The position numbers were made by a program, and so were the translations under genes. From Polynucleobacter sp. es-MAR-4 (GTDB lineage: Bacteria > Pseudomonadota > Gammaproteobacteria > Burkholderiales > Burkholderiaceae), in contig NZ_JACVPF010000001.1 of the NCBI RefSeq assembly GCF_018882055.1, positions 124,001 to 188,000 on the forward strand: 64,000 nt of DNA, written 5' to 3'. Below the pieces are notes generated by a model. It saw nothing but the letters and a program-made list of their open reading frames with translations. It made no database searches and was not told the DNA's origin. Of this stretch, positions 46,275-54,893 are shown one piece after another (positions within the stretch are counted from its first letter, which is position 1; every line of letters begins with the position of its first letter).

Positions 46275-47180
46275 ATGACCTCAAAACACAAAGATATGGC
46301 TGAGTGGTACAAGCGCGCTCAGGAAGAAATTTTAGACAGTATGGATGAAGAGCTCGAAATGGAGCTTGATGATGACCGGCTATCCCCGGACGGTGGAAGT
46401 GGCTCCATCATTCCTCGCAATGTCTATTTTAAAGAATTATTTCGCCTTCAAGGTGAATTGGTAAAACTCCAAGATTGGGTAGTTGAAAATAAGCTGAAGG
46501 TAGCTGTCTTGTTTGAGGGTCGAGATTCTGCTGGTAAGGGTGGTGCTATTAAGCGAATCACTCAACGTCTTAATCCACGAGTTTGTAAAGTGGTCGCACT
46601 GACAGCCCCAAGTGAGCGTGAAAAAACGCAGTGGTACTTTCAGCGCTATGTATCCAACCTGCCTGCTGGTGGCGAGATCGTCTTATTTGACCGCAGCTGG
46701 TACAACCGCGCCGGTGTTGAAAAAGTAATGGGCTTTTGTACTGATGATGAGTACGAGGAATTTCTTCGTACGGTACCCGAGTTTGAGCGCATGATCATCC
46801 GCTCGGGAGTCATCTTGATAAAGTACTGGTTCTCTATTTCCGATGATGAGCAGTATGACAGATTCATGATGCGTATTCATGACCCCTTAAAGCAGTGGAA
46901 GCTAAGTCCAATGGACTTGGATGCTCGCCGTCACTGGGAAGCCTACACCAAGGCAAAAGAGACCATGCTGGAGCGCACAAATATTCCTGAGGCGCCGTGG
47001 TGGATCGTTGCGGCAAATGATAAGAAAAAAGCGCGACTTAATTGCATCGCGCATTTGCTAAATCAAATCCCTTATCAAGAAATTGAGCATCCAGAAATTA
47101 CTCTTCCTGCACGTGTCCACAATCCAGACTACCTTCGTGGCCCAGTCCCCAAAGATATGTACGTTCCAGAGATCTACTGA
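46275..47180 (+). CDS. ppk2: Polyphosphate kinase 2 family protein (first copy)
   Basis: 301 residues from ATG 46275, preceded by AGGA at a suitable distance; the predicted Pho promoter start (near 46257) rules out the in-frame start at 46239. An acidic N-terminal extension (EELEMELDDDR) leads into Walker A EGRDSAGKGG, Walker B LFDRSWYNRAGVE and the lid region HDPLKQWKLSPMD. PPK2 enzymes move phosphate between polyphosphate and nucleoside mono- or diphosphates. The Pho box points to use under phosphate limitation. Confidence 0.92.
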   Translation: MTSKHKDMAEWYKRAQEEILDSMDEELEMELDDDRLSPDGGSGSIIPRNVYFKELFRLQGELVKLQDWVVENKLKVAVLFEGRDSAGKGGAIKRITQRLNPRVCKVVALTAPSEREKTQWYFQRYVSNLPAGGEIVLFDRSWYNRAGVEKVMGFCTDDEYEEFLRTVPEFERMIIRSGVILIKYWFSISDDEQYDRFMMRIHDPLKQWKLSPMDLDARRHWEAYTKAKETMLERTNIPEAPWWIVAANDKKKARLNCIAHLLNQIPYQEIEHPEITLPARVHNPDYLRGPVPKDMYVPEIY

Positions 47181-47230
47181 TTTGCGCTAGAAAGTGTTAA
47201 CCTCTTTTCAATCATTGAGAGGTTAACCAT

Positions 47231-48058
47231 ATGAAGTCAGATGCTTTAATTACAAATCGGGAGTTTAAGCTCCTCATTAAGCCAAAGGGCTTAGATCGTC
47301 GTAGCCGAATTACTGCTTTAAGCGATCAGATTCTGAAATTCTGCAAGAAGAGTAAGGTTGAGTTTTTTCACCTCGACAATGCCAGCACCGGCCTGCGCAA
47401 TATTTACTTCTACGATACGCCTTCAGAGGATTTTCGTCGCAATAACATTATTTTGCGAGTGCGGGAATCCCGTCAAAATGTTTGGGTTGATGATTTTTGT
47501 GAAGTGACTCTCAAGTGCCGCGCACATGACCTCAGTGAATCATCAAAATTTGACCCCAAACCAAAAAAGAATATTAAATCTAGGTTGCGATTAAAAGAGG
47601 AGATTTTGCGCGGAGATGGTATTGGAACGAAAAGATCAATTTATTCGAATAATGCAATTTTGGATGCTATTCCGATTGATAGCTTGTTTGACAGGTCGTT
47701 AAGTAGTGCCATGAAATTCTTCCCAGGCTTAATTACTCTACCAATCGATAAAAAGCTACCGCTACGTATTGTCGGAGGAAGCACCAATAAAATCTTAGAG
47801 GCCTGCCTACCTTTAGGCAATTTAGTTTTTGGCGATGGAGTGCAGGCTCATTGCGACATTGCGATTTGGATGAAGAGTGTGGGGGATCCTATAGTTGGGG
47901 AGCTTGCTTTTTCTTATCGGGTAAACGATGAGAATCGTGCTCAAGCAAAAGCCCACAAACGCGCTGATAAGTTTTTCAAAAAACTGCAAATTGAACTTGC
48001 TGATTGGCTGGAGATTGGTAGCACTAAAACAGCTTTAATTTATGGAAAGCCGGAGTGA
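47231..48058 (+). CDS. CYTH/triphosphate-tunnel-like protein
   Basis: 275 residues, no signal peptide. The strand order REFKLLIKP, RNIYFYDTPSEDFRRNNI then LRVRES, CEVTLKCR, RLRLKEEI, and late GELAFSYRV resembles the CYTH superfamily, whose beta-barrel tunnel binds triphosphate or polyphosphate with Arg/Lys and Glu/metal. The canonical ExExK motif is not exact. Located 50 nt after a Pho-controlled ppk2, with a GAGAGG ribosome binding site. A tri- or polyphosphatase role is an inference; it may be a more distant relative. Confidence 0.55.
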   Translation: MKSDALITNREFKLLIKPKGLDRRSRITALSDQILKFCKKSKVEFFHLDNASTGLRNIYFYDTPSEDFRRNNIILRVRESRQNVWVDDFCEVTLKCRAHDLSESSKFDPKPKKNIKSRLRLKEEILRGDGIGTKRSIYSNNAILDAIPIDSLFDRSLSSAMKFFPGLITLPIDKKLPLRIVGGSTNKILEACLPLGNLVFGDGVQAHCDIAIWMKSVGDPIVGELAFSYRVNDENRAQAKAHKRADKFFKKLQIELADWLEIGSTKTALIYGKPE

Positions 48059-48627
48059 GTCTGGCCTCCGATAGTGCTATTGCTAAAGCCCAGTTTCCAA
48101 GGCTGAGCGATTTATTTGTTCAATTTCTGGTGATTGGGGCAGTTAGCTTTGGCGGTGGAATTATTGCCTATGAACGTATTTTGCTGGTTGAGAAGCGTAA
48201 ATGGTTATCCCCGGATGAGTTCATGGCTTACTTGGCTATTAGTCAAACCATGCCTGGGCTCAATTCAGTCAATCTGGCGGTCCTAGCAGGTGATCACCTT
48301 CGTGGGGCTATAGGCGCTATTGTTGCTACTATTGGCTTGATCCTGCCAGGCAGCATATTCGTATTAGCCATGGGGGTTCTTTATGCCAATGCCGCTGATC
48401 ATCCCATGGCAAATTTAGTCTTAGTGGGAATTGCCGCGGCTGCAAGTGGACTTTTGGCCGCAATAACCTACCGGATCGGTGATGGCAATTGGCGACATCT
48501 AAAGTCAGTGTTAGTTATTGTCGCCACTTTTGCTTTAATGAGTATTGCAAAATTGTCGCTGCCTATCGTATTACTCATCATGGCACCAATTTCGATATAT
48601 CTGTATCGACCAGGTAAGGGCGCATGA
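48055..48627 (+). CDS. Chromate transporter, first half (short-chain ChrA family)
   Basis: 190 residues from a GTG that overlaps the preceding stop by 4 nt. The CHR motif FGGGIIAYERILLVEKRKW and ISQTMPGLNSVNLAV mark the N-terminal-type CHR domain; about five to six membrane segments. Short-chain CHR proteins work as pairs of opposite topology. The partner follows with a 4-nt overlap. Confidence 0.88.
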   Translation: MSLASDSAIAKAQFPRLSDLFVQFLVIGAVSFGGGIIAYERILLVEKRKWLSPDEFMAYLAISQTMPGLNSVNLAVLAGDHLRGAIGAIVATIGLILPGSIFVLAMGVLYANAADHPMANLVLVGIAAAASGLLAAITYRIGDGNWRHLKSVLVIVATFALMSIAKLSLPIVLLIMAPISIYLYRPGKGA

Positions 48628-49151
48628 GTCTATTAATTCATCTTGCTCTAAGTTTTGCGCTACTCTCATTGTTAGCTGTGGGAGGTGGAACTGCTGTGTT
48701 ACCAGAGATGCAATCTTTGCTATCTCACCAATTTGGCATAGACCATACTCAATTTGTTCATATTTATAGCTTTGGCCAGCTAGCGCCTGGCCCAAATATG
48801 CTGATGGTGTTGGTTATTGGCTATCAGTTGGCTGGCCTGATTGGCGCTGGCGTAGTTTTGCTCTCCTTCTTTTTGCCGTCGAGCATTCTCTGTTTTTACA
48901 TTGGCCGATTGTGGAATAAATTTGGTGAAAGCCCTTGGCGCAGAACTGTTCAAAATGCATTGGAGCCAATTTCAATTGGTTTAATGACATCCGGAGTTTT
49001 TGCTGTGGGTAAGGCGTCGATCATTAGTCCGCTAACCCTGGTTCTTAGCTTGGCTACTTTTTTCCTCATCCTTAGAACCAAGGTTAATCCGGTGTGGATT
49101 ATTCTCGGTTCTGGAGGATTTGGAGCATTGCTGATGAAGTATTTGAACTAG
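48624..49151 (+). CDS. Chromate transporter, second half (short-chain ChrA family)
   Basis: 175 residues. The matching CHR-domain features are AVGGGTAVLPEMQ and YSFGQLAPGPNMLMV. ATG overlaps the first-half stop (ATGA). Together the two halves would form an inner-membrane exporter of chromate or another oxyanion; sulfate or other anions remain possible. Confidence 0.88.
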   Translation: MSLLIHLALSFALLSLLAVGGGTAVLPEMQSLLSHQFGIDHTQFVHIYSFGQLAPGPNMLMVLVIGYQLAGLIGAGVVLLSFFLPSSILCFYIGRLWNKFGESPWRRTVQNALEPISIGLMTSGVFAVGKASIISPLTLVLSLATFFLILRTKVNPVWIILGSGGFGALLMKYLN

Positions 49152-49159
49152 CTAAAAAC

Positions 49160-51262
49160 TTAGAAGGTTCCTCGTAGGCCCACCATCAAACTTCTTCCTG
49201 GTTGGGGTGCATATAGCCTGACTGCCATCGGAGTAGTTGCATACCGAATTTGCTCGTTGAGCAAGTTCTTTAGATTCATATACACAGTCCAATTCACATC
49301 CTTAATTTTTTCTGTGTAAGAGATCCCTGCATTTAAGAGGTTGTAACTTGGCGCTGGACCTTGCTCCCAAGCCGCTAATTTATTTTGTTGATAGCTATAA
49401 ATATAAGTTGCGTTAGTCAGCCAACCATTTCGTTGGTGAGCAAGTTCTGCGCCTAAGCGTGGAGCCGGTTGAAGCGGTAAGTTTCCGCCTGCATCAAAAG
49501 TACCCTGAGAGGCATCCCCAAATACACGCCCACCAACGCCATGTTGCCTCCAGTTATAGGTAAGCTCACCTTCAACACCCTTGATGGTAGCTGCCGCTTG
49601 TTGTGCAACTACCACTGAAAAGTCTTCCGCATCGGGAACGGATTCACCCGTGTAATATCCATAGATATAGTTATTAAAGCGGTTCGCATAGACACTCGCT
49701 TTTCCACGCAATAAGCCGCTCGTCTTTTGAATATTGAACTCGAGGTTATGCGAAGTTTCTTTATTCAGATTGGGGTTGCCGATATCAAATGTAGCGGTGG
49801 ATTCATGAGCGCCATAAGAGTAGAGTTCCTGAGCGCTTGGAGCGCGCTGCGAGACCGTATACGCAATGCCTGCGCCATGACCCTGCATGAAGTTCCACAA
49901 ACCACCAGCAGAATAAGACGCTAAATTAAATGTTCGATCTTGCAAGGTGATGCTGGGTGTGGGCCCAACAATATCGCCAGCAGAGTTCGCCATCTCTTGA
50001 CCTTCTAGCTGTGTGCCAAGATTGGGTTTTTGCGCAACATTGTTGTAACGTAGCCCCAGATTTCCTTGGAGAGAATTCCACTTACCTTCTTCAATCCAGA
50101 ATAGGGCATTGGAATTGGTTTTGGTAGGCGGAACAATTGCGTAACTACCTGTGCCAATTTCAGTGGCATTGAGAGAAGCTGCGGAGACTTGAGCTCCGAA
50201 AGTACCTTTCCAGCCAGCTAATGGGTTGTGGGCAAGCTCAAAGCGCGCCTCATTAGCTATGTTCTTCCATAAAGATGCTGCTTCACCGGTGTTGGTAAAT
50301 TCAGTATGGTTGTAGTTGGAATTCGCCGCACTAAATTTAAAAGAAGAGAGGCCTGAAAATGGATCGCGAGTTTGGTGTTGCAGGTCATAGCGATTCTGCG
50401 ACTGATTAATGGATCCGCCTTCAGGCGTTGGGATGCCGTAATTATTATTTAAGCGCTCAACAGAAACGCCGGTGTAACCGTTCTGACCAATATAAGAAAC
50501 ACCAACACCTAAATTATTTTGATTGCTAAAAGTATTAGGTAACTTCCCGGTGTAGTTATTGCCTCCATTACCGCCAGGAGGCACAGTCCAGCCACCAGCT
50601 GGCTCACCTTGAGATTGCGTAGAGTTACCTGGGATGGTGTAGTCATTGGCATTATTAATCGCTGTATCTACGTGAACCGCAACAGAGCCAAAAGCGCCAT
50701 CTACTTCTAGGGCTCCAGCTCTACCGTTATTGACGGTTTCATAGCTTGTATTAACAGCCCCTGTGGGTCTATCGGGCAAGTTGGTAAGGATGCGATCATT
50801 GACCACGTTGACGAGTCCGCCGCTTGAGCCTGACCCATATAGAAGGGCGGCTGCGCCGCGCAAGATCTCGACTTGATGGGTATTTTGCATATTGTTACCA
50901 ACCGCATGATCTTGTGAGATGTTGGAGACATCACCAACAGATAAACCATTCTGCAAAATCTGAACACGTGAGCCTTCCAGACCACGAATTACTGGACGCG
51001 ATGATCCTGCGCCATAACCCGTTGCGGATACGCCTAGCTCATTAGCCAGTGTTGCACCCAATGTTGTGCCTAGCTTGTTTAATAGCTCATCACCTTGCAA
51101 AATCTTGGTCGGCGTCAAAATGCTTTGCGTTGCTTCTTGTGATCCGGTTGCCGTAATTTCGAGAGACGGCTGAGTTTGCGCAAGAGCGGTAGTACTAATG
51201 AATCCTAAGACTAAAACGTAAATCAGCTTGTGCTTAGCCAATGGCTTATCGATTTGATACAT
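49160..51262 (-). CDS. TonB-dependent outer-membrane receptor (ZnuD-like)
   Basis: 700 residues. A signal peptide ends near TTALAQ, then a plug domain with PVIRGLEGSRVQILQNGL and the GAAALLYGSGSSGGLVNVV box. The beta barrel ends in an aromatic residue (GLRGTF). The form of the plug motifs and the adjacent His-rich DUF2946-like gene resemble zinc receptors of the ZnuD type, but the substrate is not certain. It probably depends on TonB/ExbBD encoded elsewhere. Confidence 0.85.
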   Translation of the reverse strand: MYQIDKPLAKHKLIYVLVLGFISTTALAQTQPSLEITATGSQEATQSILTPTKILQGDELLNKLGTTLGATLANELGVSATGYGAGSSRPVIRGLEGSRVQILQNGLSVGDVSNISQDHAVGNNMQNTHQVEILRGAAALLYGSGSSGGLVNVVNDRILTNLPDRPTGAVNTSYETVNNGRAGALEVDGAFGSVAVHVDTAINNANDYTIPGNSTQSQGEPAGGWTVPPGGNGGNNYTGKLPNTFSNQNNLGVGVSYIGQNGYTGVSVERLNNNYGIPTPEGGSINQSQNRYDLQHQTRDPFSGLSSFKFSAANSNYNHTEFTNTGEAASLWKNIANEARFELAHNPLAGWKGTFGAQVSAASLNATEIGTGSYAIVPPTKTNSNALFWIEEGKWNSLQGNLGLRYNNVAQKPNLGTQLEGQEMANSAGDIVGPTPSITLQDRTFNLASYSAGGLWNFMQGHGAGIAYTVSQRAPSAQELYSYGAHESTATFDIGNPNLNKETSHNLEFNIQKTSGLLRGKASVYANRFNNYIYGYYTGESVPDAEDFSVVVAQQAAATIKGVEGELTYNWRQHGVGGRVFGDASQGTFDAGGNLPLQPAPRLGAELAHQRNGWLTNATYIYSYQQNKLAAWEQGPAPSYNLLNAGISYTEKIKDVNWTVYMNLKNLLNEQIRYATTPMAVRLYAPQPGRSLMVGLRGTF

Positions 51263-51285
51263 AGTATTTCCTTCATTCCAAATGC

Positions 51286-51311
51286 GCGCAATATGTTTAT
51301 TGGCGCAATAT
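51286..51311. promoter_or_regulatory. Inverted and direct repeat upstream of the TonB receptor
   Basis: CAATA-TGTT-TATTG (51289-51302) is a dyad lying within a larger, nearly symmetric GCGC...GCGC element; GCGCAATAT is also repeated directly (51286 and 51303). Placed 24 nt before the receptor start, it may bind a metal-responsive regulator such as Zur or Fur. It does not match a Fur box that I recognise. Confidence 0.4.
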
Positions 51312-51351
51312 ATCTAGAGGCCAAACAATTTAGTCTGGCGTATTAGGCGAT

Positions 51352-51717
51352 TTATAGAATGAAGCTAGGTGGGGCTCTGGATTGATACAGCCCAATATGC
51401 GTTCGGGCTGGAGGAGATTCATTGGATACCAGTTGTGCTTCATGAAAGAAGTTGGTGCCAATAAATAGGTTAGGTGTTGAGGCAACGAAACCTGCAAGCG
51501 TGAGTGCGTCTAGTAGATGACAGCTTGCGCTGCTATGACCGAGGGTAGGGGCTTGATCTACGCAACTCAGTTCGATGTTTTGGTGGTGTATTCCGGAGTG
51601 AGCAATGCTGTGCGCAAAGCCAATCCAGTGTGTACCTATTAAGCTGGCAAGCAAAAAGCTCAGGGCGATCCATCCCCGGAATTGCTTGTTCAATCTGCTT
51701 AAAAATAAGGCTTCCAT
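51352..51717 (-). CDS. DUF2946-like small exported protein
   Basis: 121 residues. An N-terminal hydrophobic segment is followed by a His/Cys-containing middle (HSIAHSGIHHQNIELSC, ASCHLLDALTLAG) and the C-terminal RAPPSFIL ending typical of DUF2946-type proteins that accompany metal TonB receptors. It lies 89 nt upstream of the receptor on the same strand. Possible metal binding; function unproven. Confidence 0.65.
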   Translation of the reverse strand: MEALFLSRLNKQFRGWIALSFLLASLIGTHWIGFAHSIAHSGIHHQNIELSCVDQAPTLGHSSASCHLLDALTLAGFVASTPNLFIGTNFFHEAQLVSNESPPARTHIGLYQSRAPPSFIL

Positions 51718-51777
51718 GCCCCGAATCTTACAGTATTTGCCCTCCTAGGCCATCTCGGTGTAGAATATCGATTCCGT

Positions 51778-51854
51778 CGGAGTGTAGCGCAGCCTGGTAG
51801 CGCACCTGCTTTGGGAGCAGGGGGTCCAAGGTTCGAATCCTTGTACTCCGACCA
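51778..51854 (+). tRNA. tRNA-Pro (anticodon TGG)
   Basis: 77 nt with encoded CCA. Acceptor CGGAGTG pairs with the 3' side CACTCCG-type strand (TACTCCG). The D arm starts AGCGCAGCCTGG, and the anticodon stem CCTGC/GCAGG holds the loop TTTGGGA. The T arm has GGTTCGAATCC. All arms fold by eye. Confidence 0.95.
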
Positions 51855-51892
51855 CTTTCTCTTTGTTTTACGAATTTCAGTCCCAGTACACA

Positions 51893-51969
<77 letters not shown>

Positions 51970-52058
51970 CCTTACTCAGGTGCTGACCACTCCAATTAAT
52001 CACTCACATCGCATTAGTTAAGAGTAGACTCTGGTTCATCAAATAGATTAGGCGTTTA

Positions 52059-52826
52059 ATGCCAATAGAGCTTTTCCTAGCCATCGGTGCTGGGTTAATT
52101 TGTGGCTTCCTGAATACAGTGGCCTCAAGCGGTTCAGCAGTAACTCTTCCTTTATTAATTTTTATGGGTTTTGCCCCATCTATGGCAAACGCAACCAATC
52201 GTGTTCCAGTTGTGATTGGGGCGCTAATTGCATCAATCACGTTTTTGCGGGCCGGCATCATTGATTGGAAGTTGGCATTGAAAGTGCTTACCCCAACAGC
52301 TGTTGGTAGTATTGCGGGCGCAGCGCTTGCTGAATATATGCCTGAAAATGATGTAAAGCTCCTCATTACTATCGCCGTGCTATGCGCATTTCTGTTAATT
52401 TTTTCTGGTCTGAAGAGGGTGATTGAAAAGGAGTTTGAGGAGGGTGTGCGGTTCAGGTATTTTGAGTTTTTTATTTTGATGGCAGTAGGTTTTTGGTTGG
52501 GTCTGATTGTCCTGGATGGTGCAACTTATATGTTGTTGGCTTTAATTGCATTCATCCATCTCCCTTTAGTAAAAGCAAATGCTTATAAGAATTTAGCAAT
52601 CCTAATAACCTCAATGATTGCTTTGGTCTCATTTTCAATCAAGGGTGAGGTAAATTGGGAGGTTGGTGGTGTTATGGCGCTTGGCAGTATCGTGGGGGCA
52701 TTCCTGGGTGCGAAGCTATCATTGAATCCCTTGGCTAAGGTTTGGACGTTCCGCTTCTTGGTAGCAATTATCTTGTTGGAGCTAATACACTTGGGCATCC
52801 AGTATTACCACGAGTTTATTTCTTAG
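52059..52826 (+). CDS. TauE/SafE-family membrane transporter
   Basis: 255 residues with about eight membrane segments and the family N-terminal pattern GLICGFLNTVASSGSAVTLPLL, here reaching VTLPLLIFMG, and a repeat half at GSIVGAFLGAKLS. Members export sulfite, sulfonates or other organic anions, or import them; the substrate is unknown. After it, 52827-53004 holds no gene or clear signal. Confidence 0.85.
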   Translation: MPIELFLAIGAGLICGFLNTVASSGSAVTLPLLIFMGFAPSMANATNRVPVVIGALIASITFLRAGIIDWKLALKVLTPTAVGSIAGAALAEYMPENDVKLLITIAVLCAFLLIFSGLKRVIEKEFEEGVRFRYFEFFILMAVGFWLGLIVLDGATYMLLALIAFIHLPLVKANAYKNLAILITSMIALVSFSIKGEVNWEVGGVMALGSIVGAFLGAKLSLNPLAKVWTFRFLVAIILLELIHLGIQYYHEFIS

Positions 52827-53004
52827 GTATAACTCCAATTCTATTTTTATTGAAGTTAGCCCTTTTGGCATAGAGCATCGGATGACCTTGAGTAAATAGC
52901 TAAACCAAGTCAGCCAATTGGTAATTCTTGGTCCAGCAATTTATATCCAACTTGAGTTCGATAACTTTTTCATTAGCATTTACATGCTCAAGCTATGAAT
53001 TCGA

Positions 53005-53382
53005 TCAAATTCCCATCTCTTTGAATACTTCCTTGGCGCAACGAAAGCTATCAATTGCCGCAGGCACTCCGCAGTAAATCGCAGCCTGCAAAAATACCTC
53101 TTGAATATCTTCTTTGCTCAGTCCATTGTTGATGGCGCCTCGGACATGAAGCTTGAGTTCATGTGGGCGATTTAAAGCGGTGATCATGGACAGGTTGATG
53201 ATGCTTCTGGTTCTGCGGTCTAGGCCAGGGCGGTTCCAAATTCCATTCCAACAATATTCGGTTACCAATTCCTGCATCGGCATATTGAATGCATCAGCAT
53301 TTTTGATGGCGTTATCAACATACTCAGCCCCCAGTACTTCTCGACGTGTTTTTAAGCCTTTTTCAAATGCTTCCTGATTCAT
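53005..53382 (-). CDS. Carboxymuconolactone decarboxylase (AhpD-like) family protein
   Basis: 125 residues, all helical. The core LKLHVRGAINNGLSKEDIQEV and the AAIYCGVPAAIDSF element are typical of the CMD family. It could be 4-carboxymuconolactone decarboxylase (PcaC) or a related enzyme; no beta-ketoadipate pathway genes lie nearby, so the general name is safer. Confidence 0.85.
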   Translation of the reverse strand: MNQEAFEKGLKTRREVLGAEYVDNAIKNADAFNMPMQELVTEYCWNGIWNRPGLDRRTRSIINLSMITALNRPHELKLHVRGAINNGLSKEDIQEVFLQAAIYCGVPAAIDSFRCAKEVFKEMGI

Positions 53383-53468
53383 ATTGAGCTCCTATGGTGA
53401 TGTTGTATTCGATGGATTCCATATATTGCCACTATTCATGCTCTGCTGTTTAGCCTAGAATAGTTTGC

Positions 53469-53840
53469 ATGAAAATGAACCATCTCTTGAATGTCCTAGC
53501 TCTATCTTCTGCCGTGTCCTTGATGAGTGCCTGTACCGTTGATAAGCTTGAGGCAAGACTGCAGGCTGACCCCCAATGCAAGTCGGTCACGAATCCCAAA
53601 ACTGGAGCTTTGATGCCATGTCCTGGCACGGATAAGGAGTTCTATAAATCTATCCCCGCTCTAAATACAACTTCACCAAAAGTGAGTCCAGTCACAGAGG
53701 GGCAGTTGGCTACAGTAACGGCAACGTCGGCACCAACACCAATCACAATACCAACGCCAAAAACTACTGTTGCACCAGTTGGGTGCAAGCCACAACTTCA
53801 CCAAAAGTCAGGTAGCTTGATGCCTTGCCCAGCTCCATAG
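53469..53840 (+). CDS. Small lipoprotein with duplicated Cys motif, function unknown
   Basis: 123 residues. Signal peptide with lipobox LMSAC (Cys22), then CKSVTNPKTGALMPCPG and, at the C terminus, CKPQLHQKSGSLMPCPAP, so a short module with two Cys is present twice, separated by a Thr/Pro-rich linker. No family recognised. A second ATG two codons in could be the start. Confidence 0.6.
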   Translation: MKMNHLLNVLALSSAVSLMSACTVDKLEARLQADPQCKSVTNPKTGALMPCPGTDKEFYKSIPALNTTSPKVSPVTEGQLATVTATSAPTPITIPTPKTTVAPVGCKPQLHQKSGSLMPCPAP

Positions 53841-53932
53841 GTTGGGATTGAAGTGCACTCTGCAATGAGCGTATGATCTGATAAAAATAGCTCAAGAGCT
53901 AACACAAATCAATTCACTCACTGGATCTAAAA

Positions 53933-54619
53933 ATGAATAAATTAGGCGCATTGGTAGCAGCAATTTCTGTAGCTACTTTATTGGCTGCTTGTAGCAATAC
54001 TCCTAAATTAGCAAGCCAGCCAATGCCAAAGTCTGGCTTCTTGCCTGATTACTCTGTTCTGGTCCCGATGGCTACCAATGACCCGGATACTCGCATTTGG
54101 CGATATCGTAAGGCAGGTGTAAATCCCGGTACATACACAGCGGTAATTTTGGATCCAATTTATTTGAATCAAAATGCAACTAAAACAATTTCTCCGGAAG
54201 TAATTAACCAAGCTAAAGTGGCGTTGCAGGATTCAATGGTCAATGCGGTGAATAGTCGCGGTAGCATCAAGATTGTTAGTAAGCCAGGCCCTGGCGTAGC
54301 TCGTATCTCCGTTGGTATTACTGGCGCAGAGAGTTCTACTGATAGCTTGCAGCCATGGAATTTCACGCCGATTGGTTTGGCAATGAATGCAGCTGCTTAT
54401 GCTGGTGGCGTGAACTCCAAAACTCCTGCTATGTTAGTAGAGAGTAAGATTACTGACAGCCAAACTAAAGAAGTGATTGGTGAAGGCTTGGTAACAATTC
54501 AGGGTGAATCTTTCCGCACTGGTGGTGGCTCAGTTGAATCTTTTGTAGCTATGGCTAAGAAGGTGGTTAAGGTAGCGATGGAAACTTCTGCCGACCCAAG
54601 AGCCACTGCTGCTAAATAA
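53933..54619 (+). CDS. DUF3313-type lipoprotein
   Basis: 228 residues. Lipobox LLAAC (about residue 20), then SGFLPDYSVLVP and the WRYRKAG stretch, which match the DUF3313 family of outer-membrane lipoproteins. Function unknown. Followed after 9 nt by the EF-hand gene, likely the same operon. Confidence 0.75.
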   Translation: MNKLGALVAAISVATLLAACSNTPKLASQPMPKSGFLPDYSVLVPMATNDPDTRIWRYRKAGVNPGTYTAVILDPIYLNQNATKTISPEVINQAKVALQDSMVNAVNSRGSIKIVSKPGPGVARISVGITGAESSTDSLQPWNFTPIGLAMNAAAYAGGVNSKTPAMLVESKITDSQTKEVIGEGLVTIQGESFRTGGGSVESFVAMAKKVVKVAMETSADPRATAAK

Positions 54620-54628
54620 GAATCCTTT

Positions 54629-54892
54629 ATGAGAGTTTTTATTTCTGGTTTAGGCCTCATCGGCGCGGCAGCATTCATGCTTGCAGCAACTCCCGTGCGC
54701 GCTGATGACGCCTCACGCAATAAAGAAATTCAAGAACGCTTTGCGAAATGCGATGTCAATCGAGATGGCAAGCTAACTCGCGATGAGGCTAAAGGTTGCA
54801 TGCCTCGGATCTATGATCATTTCAGCAGGATTGATGCACAGGGTAAGGGGTATGTCACTGTTGCTGAGATCGAAAAGATGGCAGATCGCTAA
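54629..54892 (+). CDS. Small exported EF-hand protein
   Basis: 87 residues. A signal peptide ends near TPVRA-DD. One good EF-hand loop DVNRDGKLTRDE (about 42-53) and a second, degenerate one (DAQGKGYVTVAE, lacking several acidic ligands). It should bind calcium in the periplasm. It is convergent with the second ppk2, 1 nt from its stop. Confidence 0.75.
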   Translation: MRVFISGLGLIGAAAFMLAATPVRADDASRNKEIQERFAKCDVNRDGKLTRDEAKGCMPRIYDHFSRIDAQGKGYVTVAEIEKMADR

Positions 54893-54893
54893 T

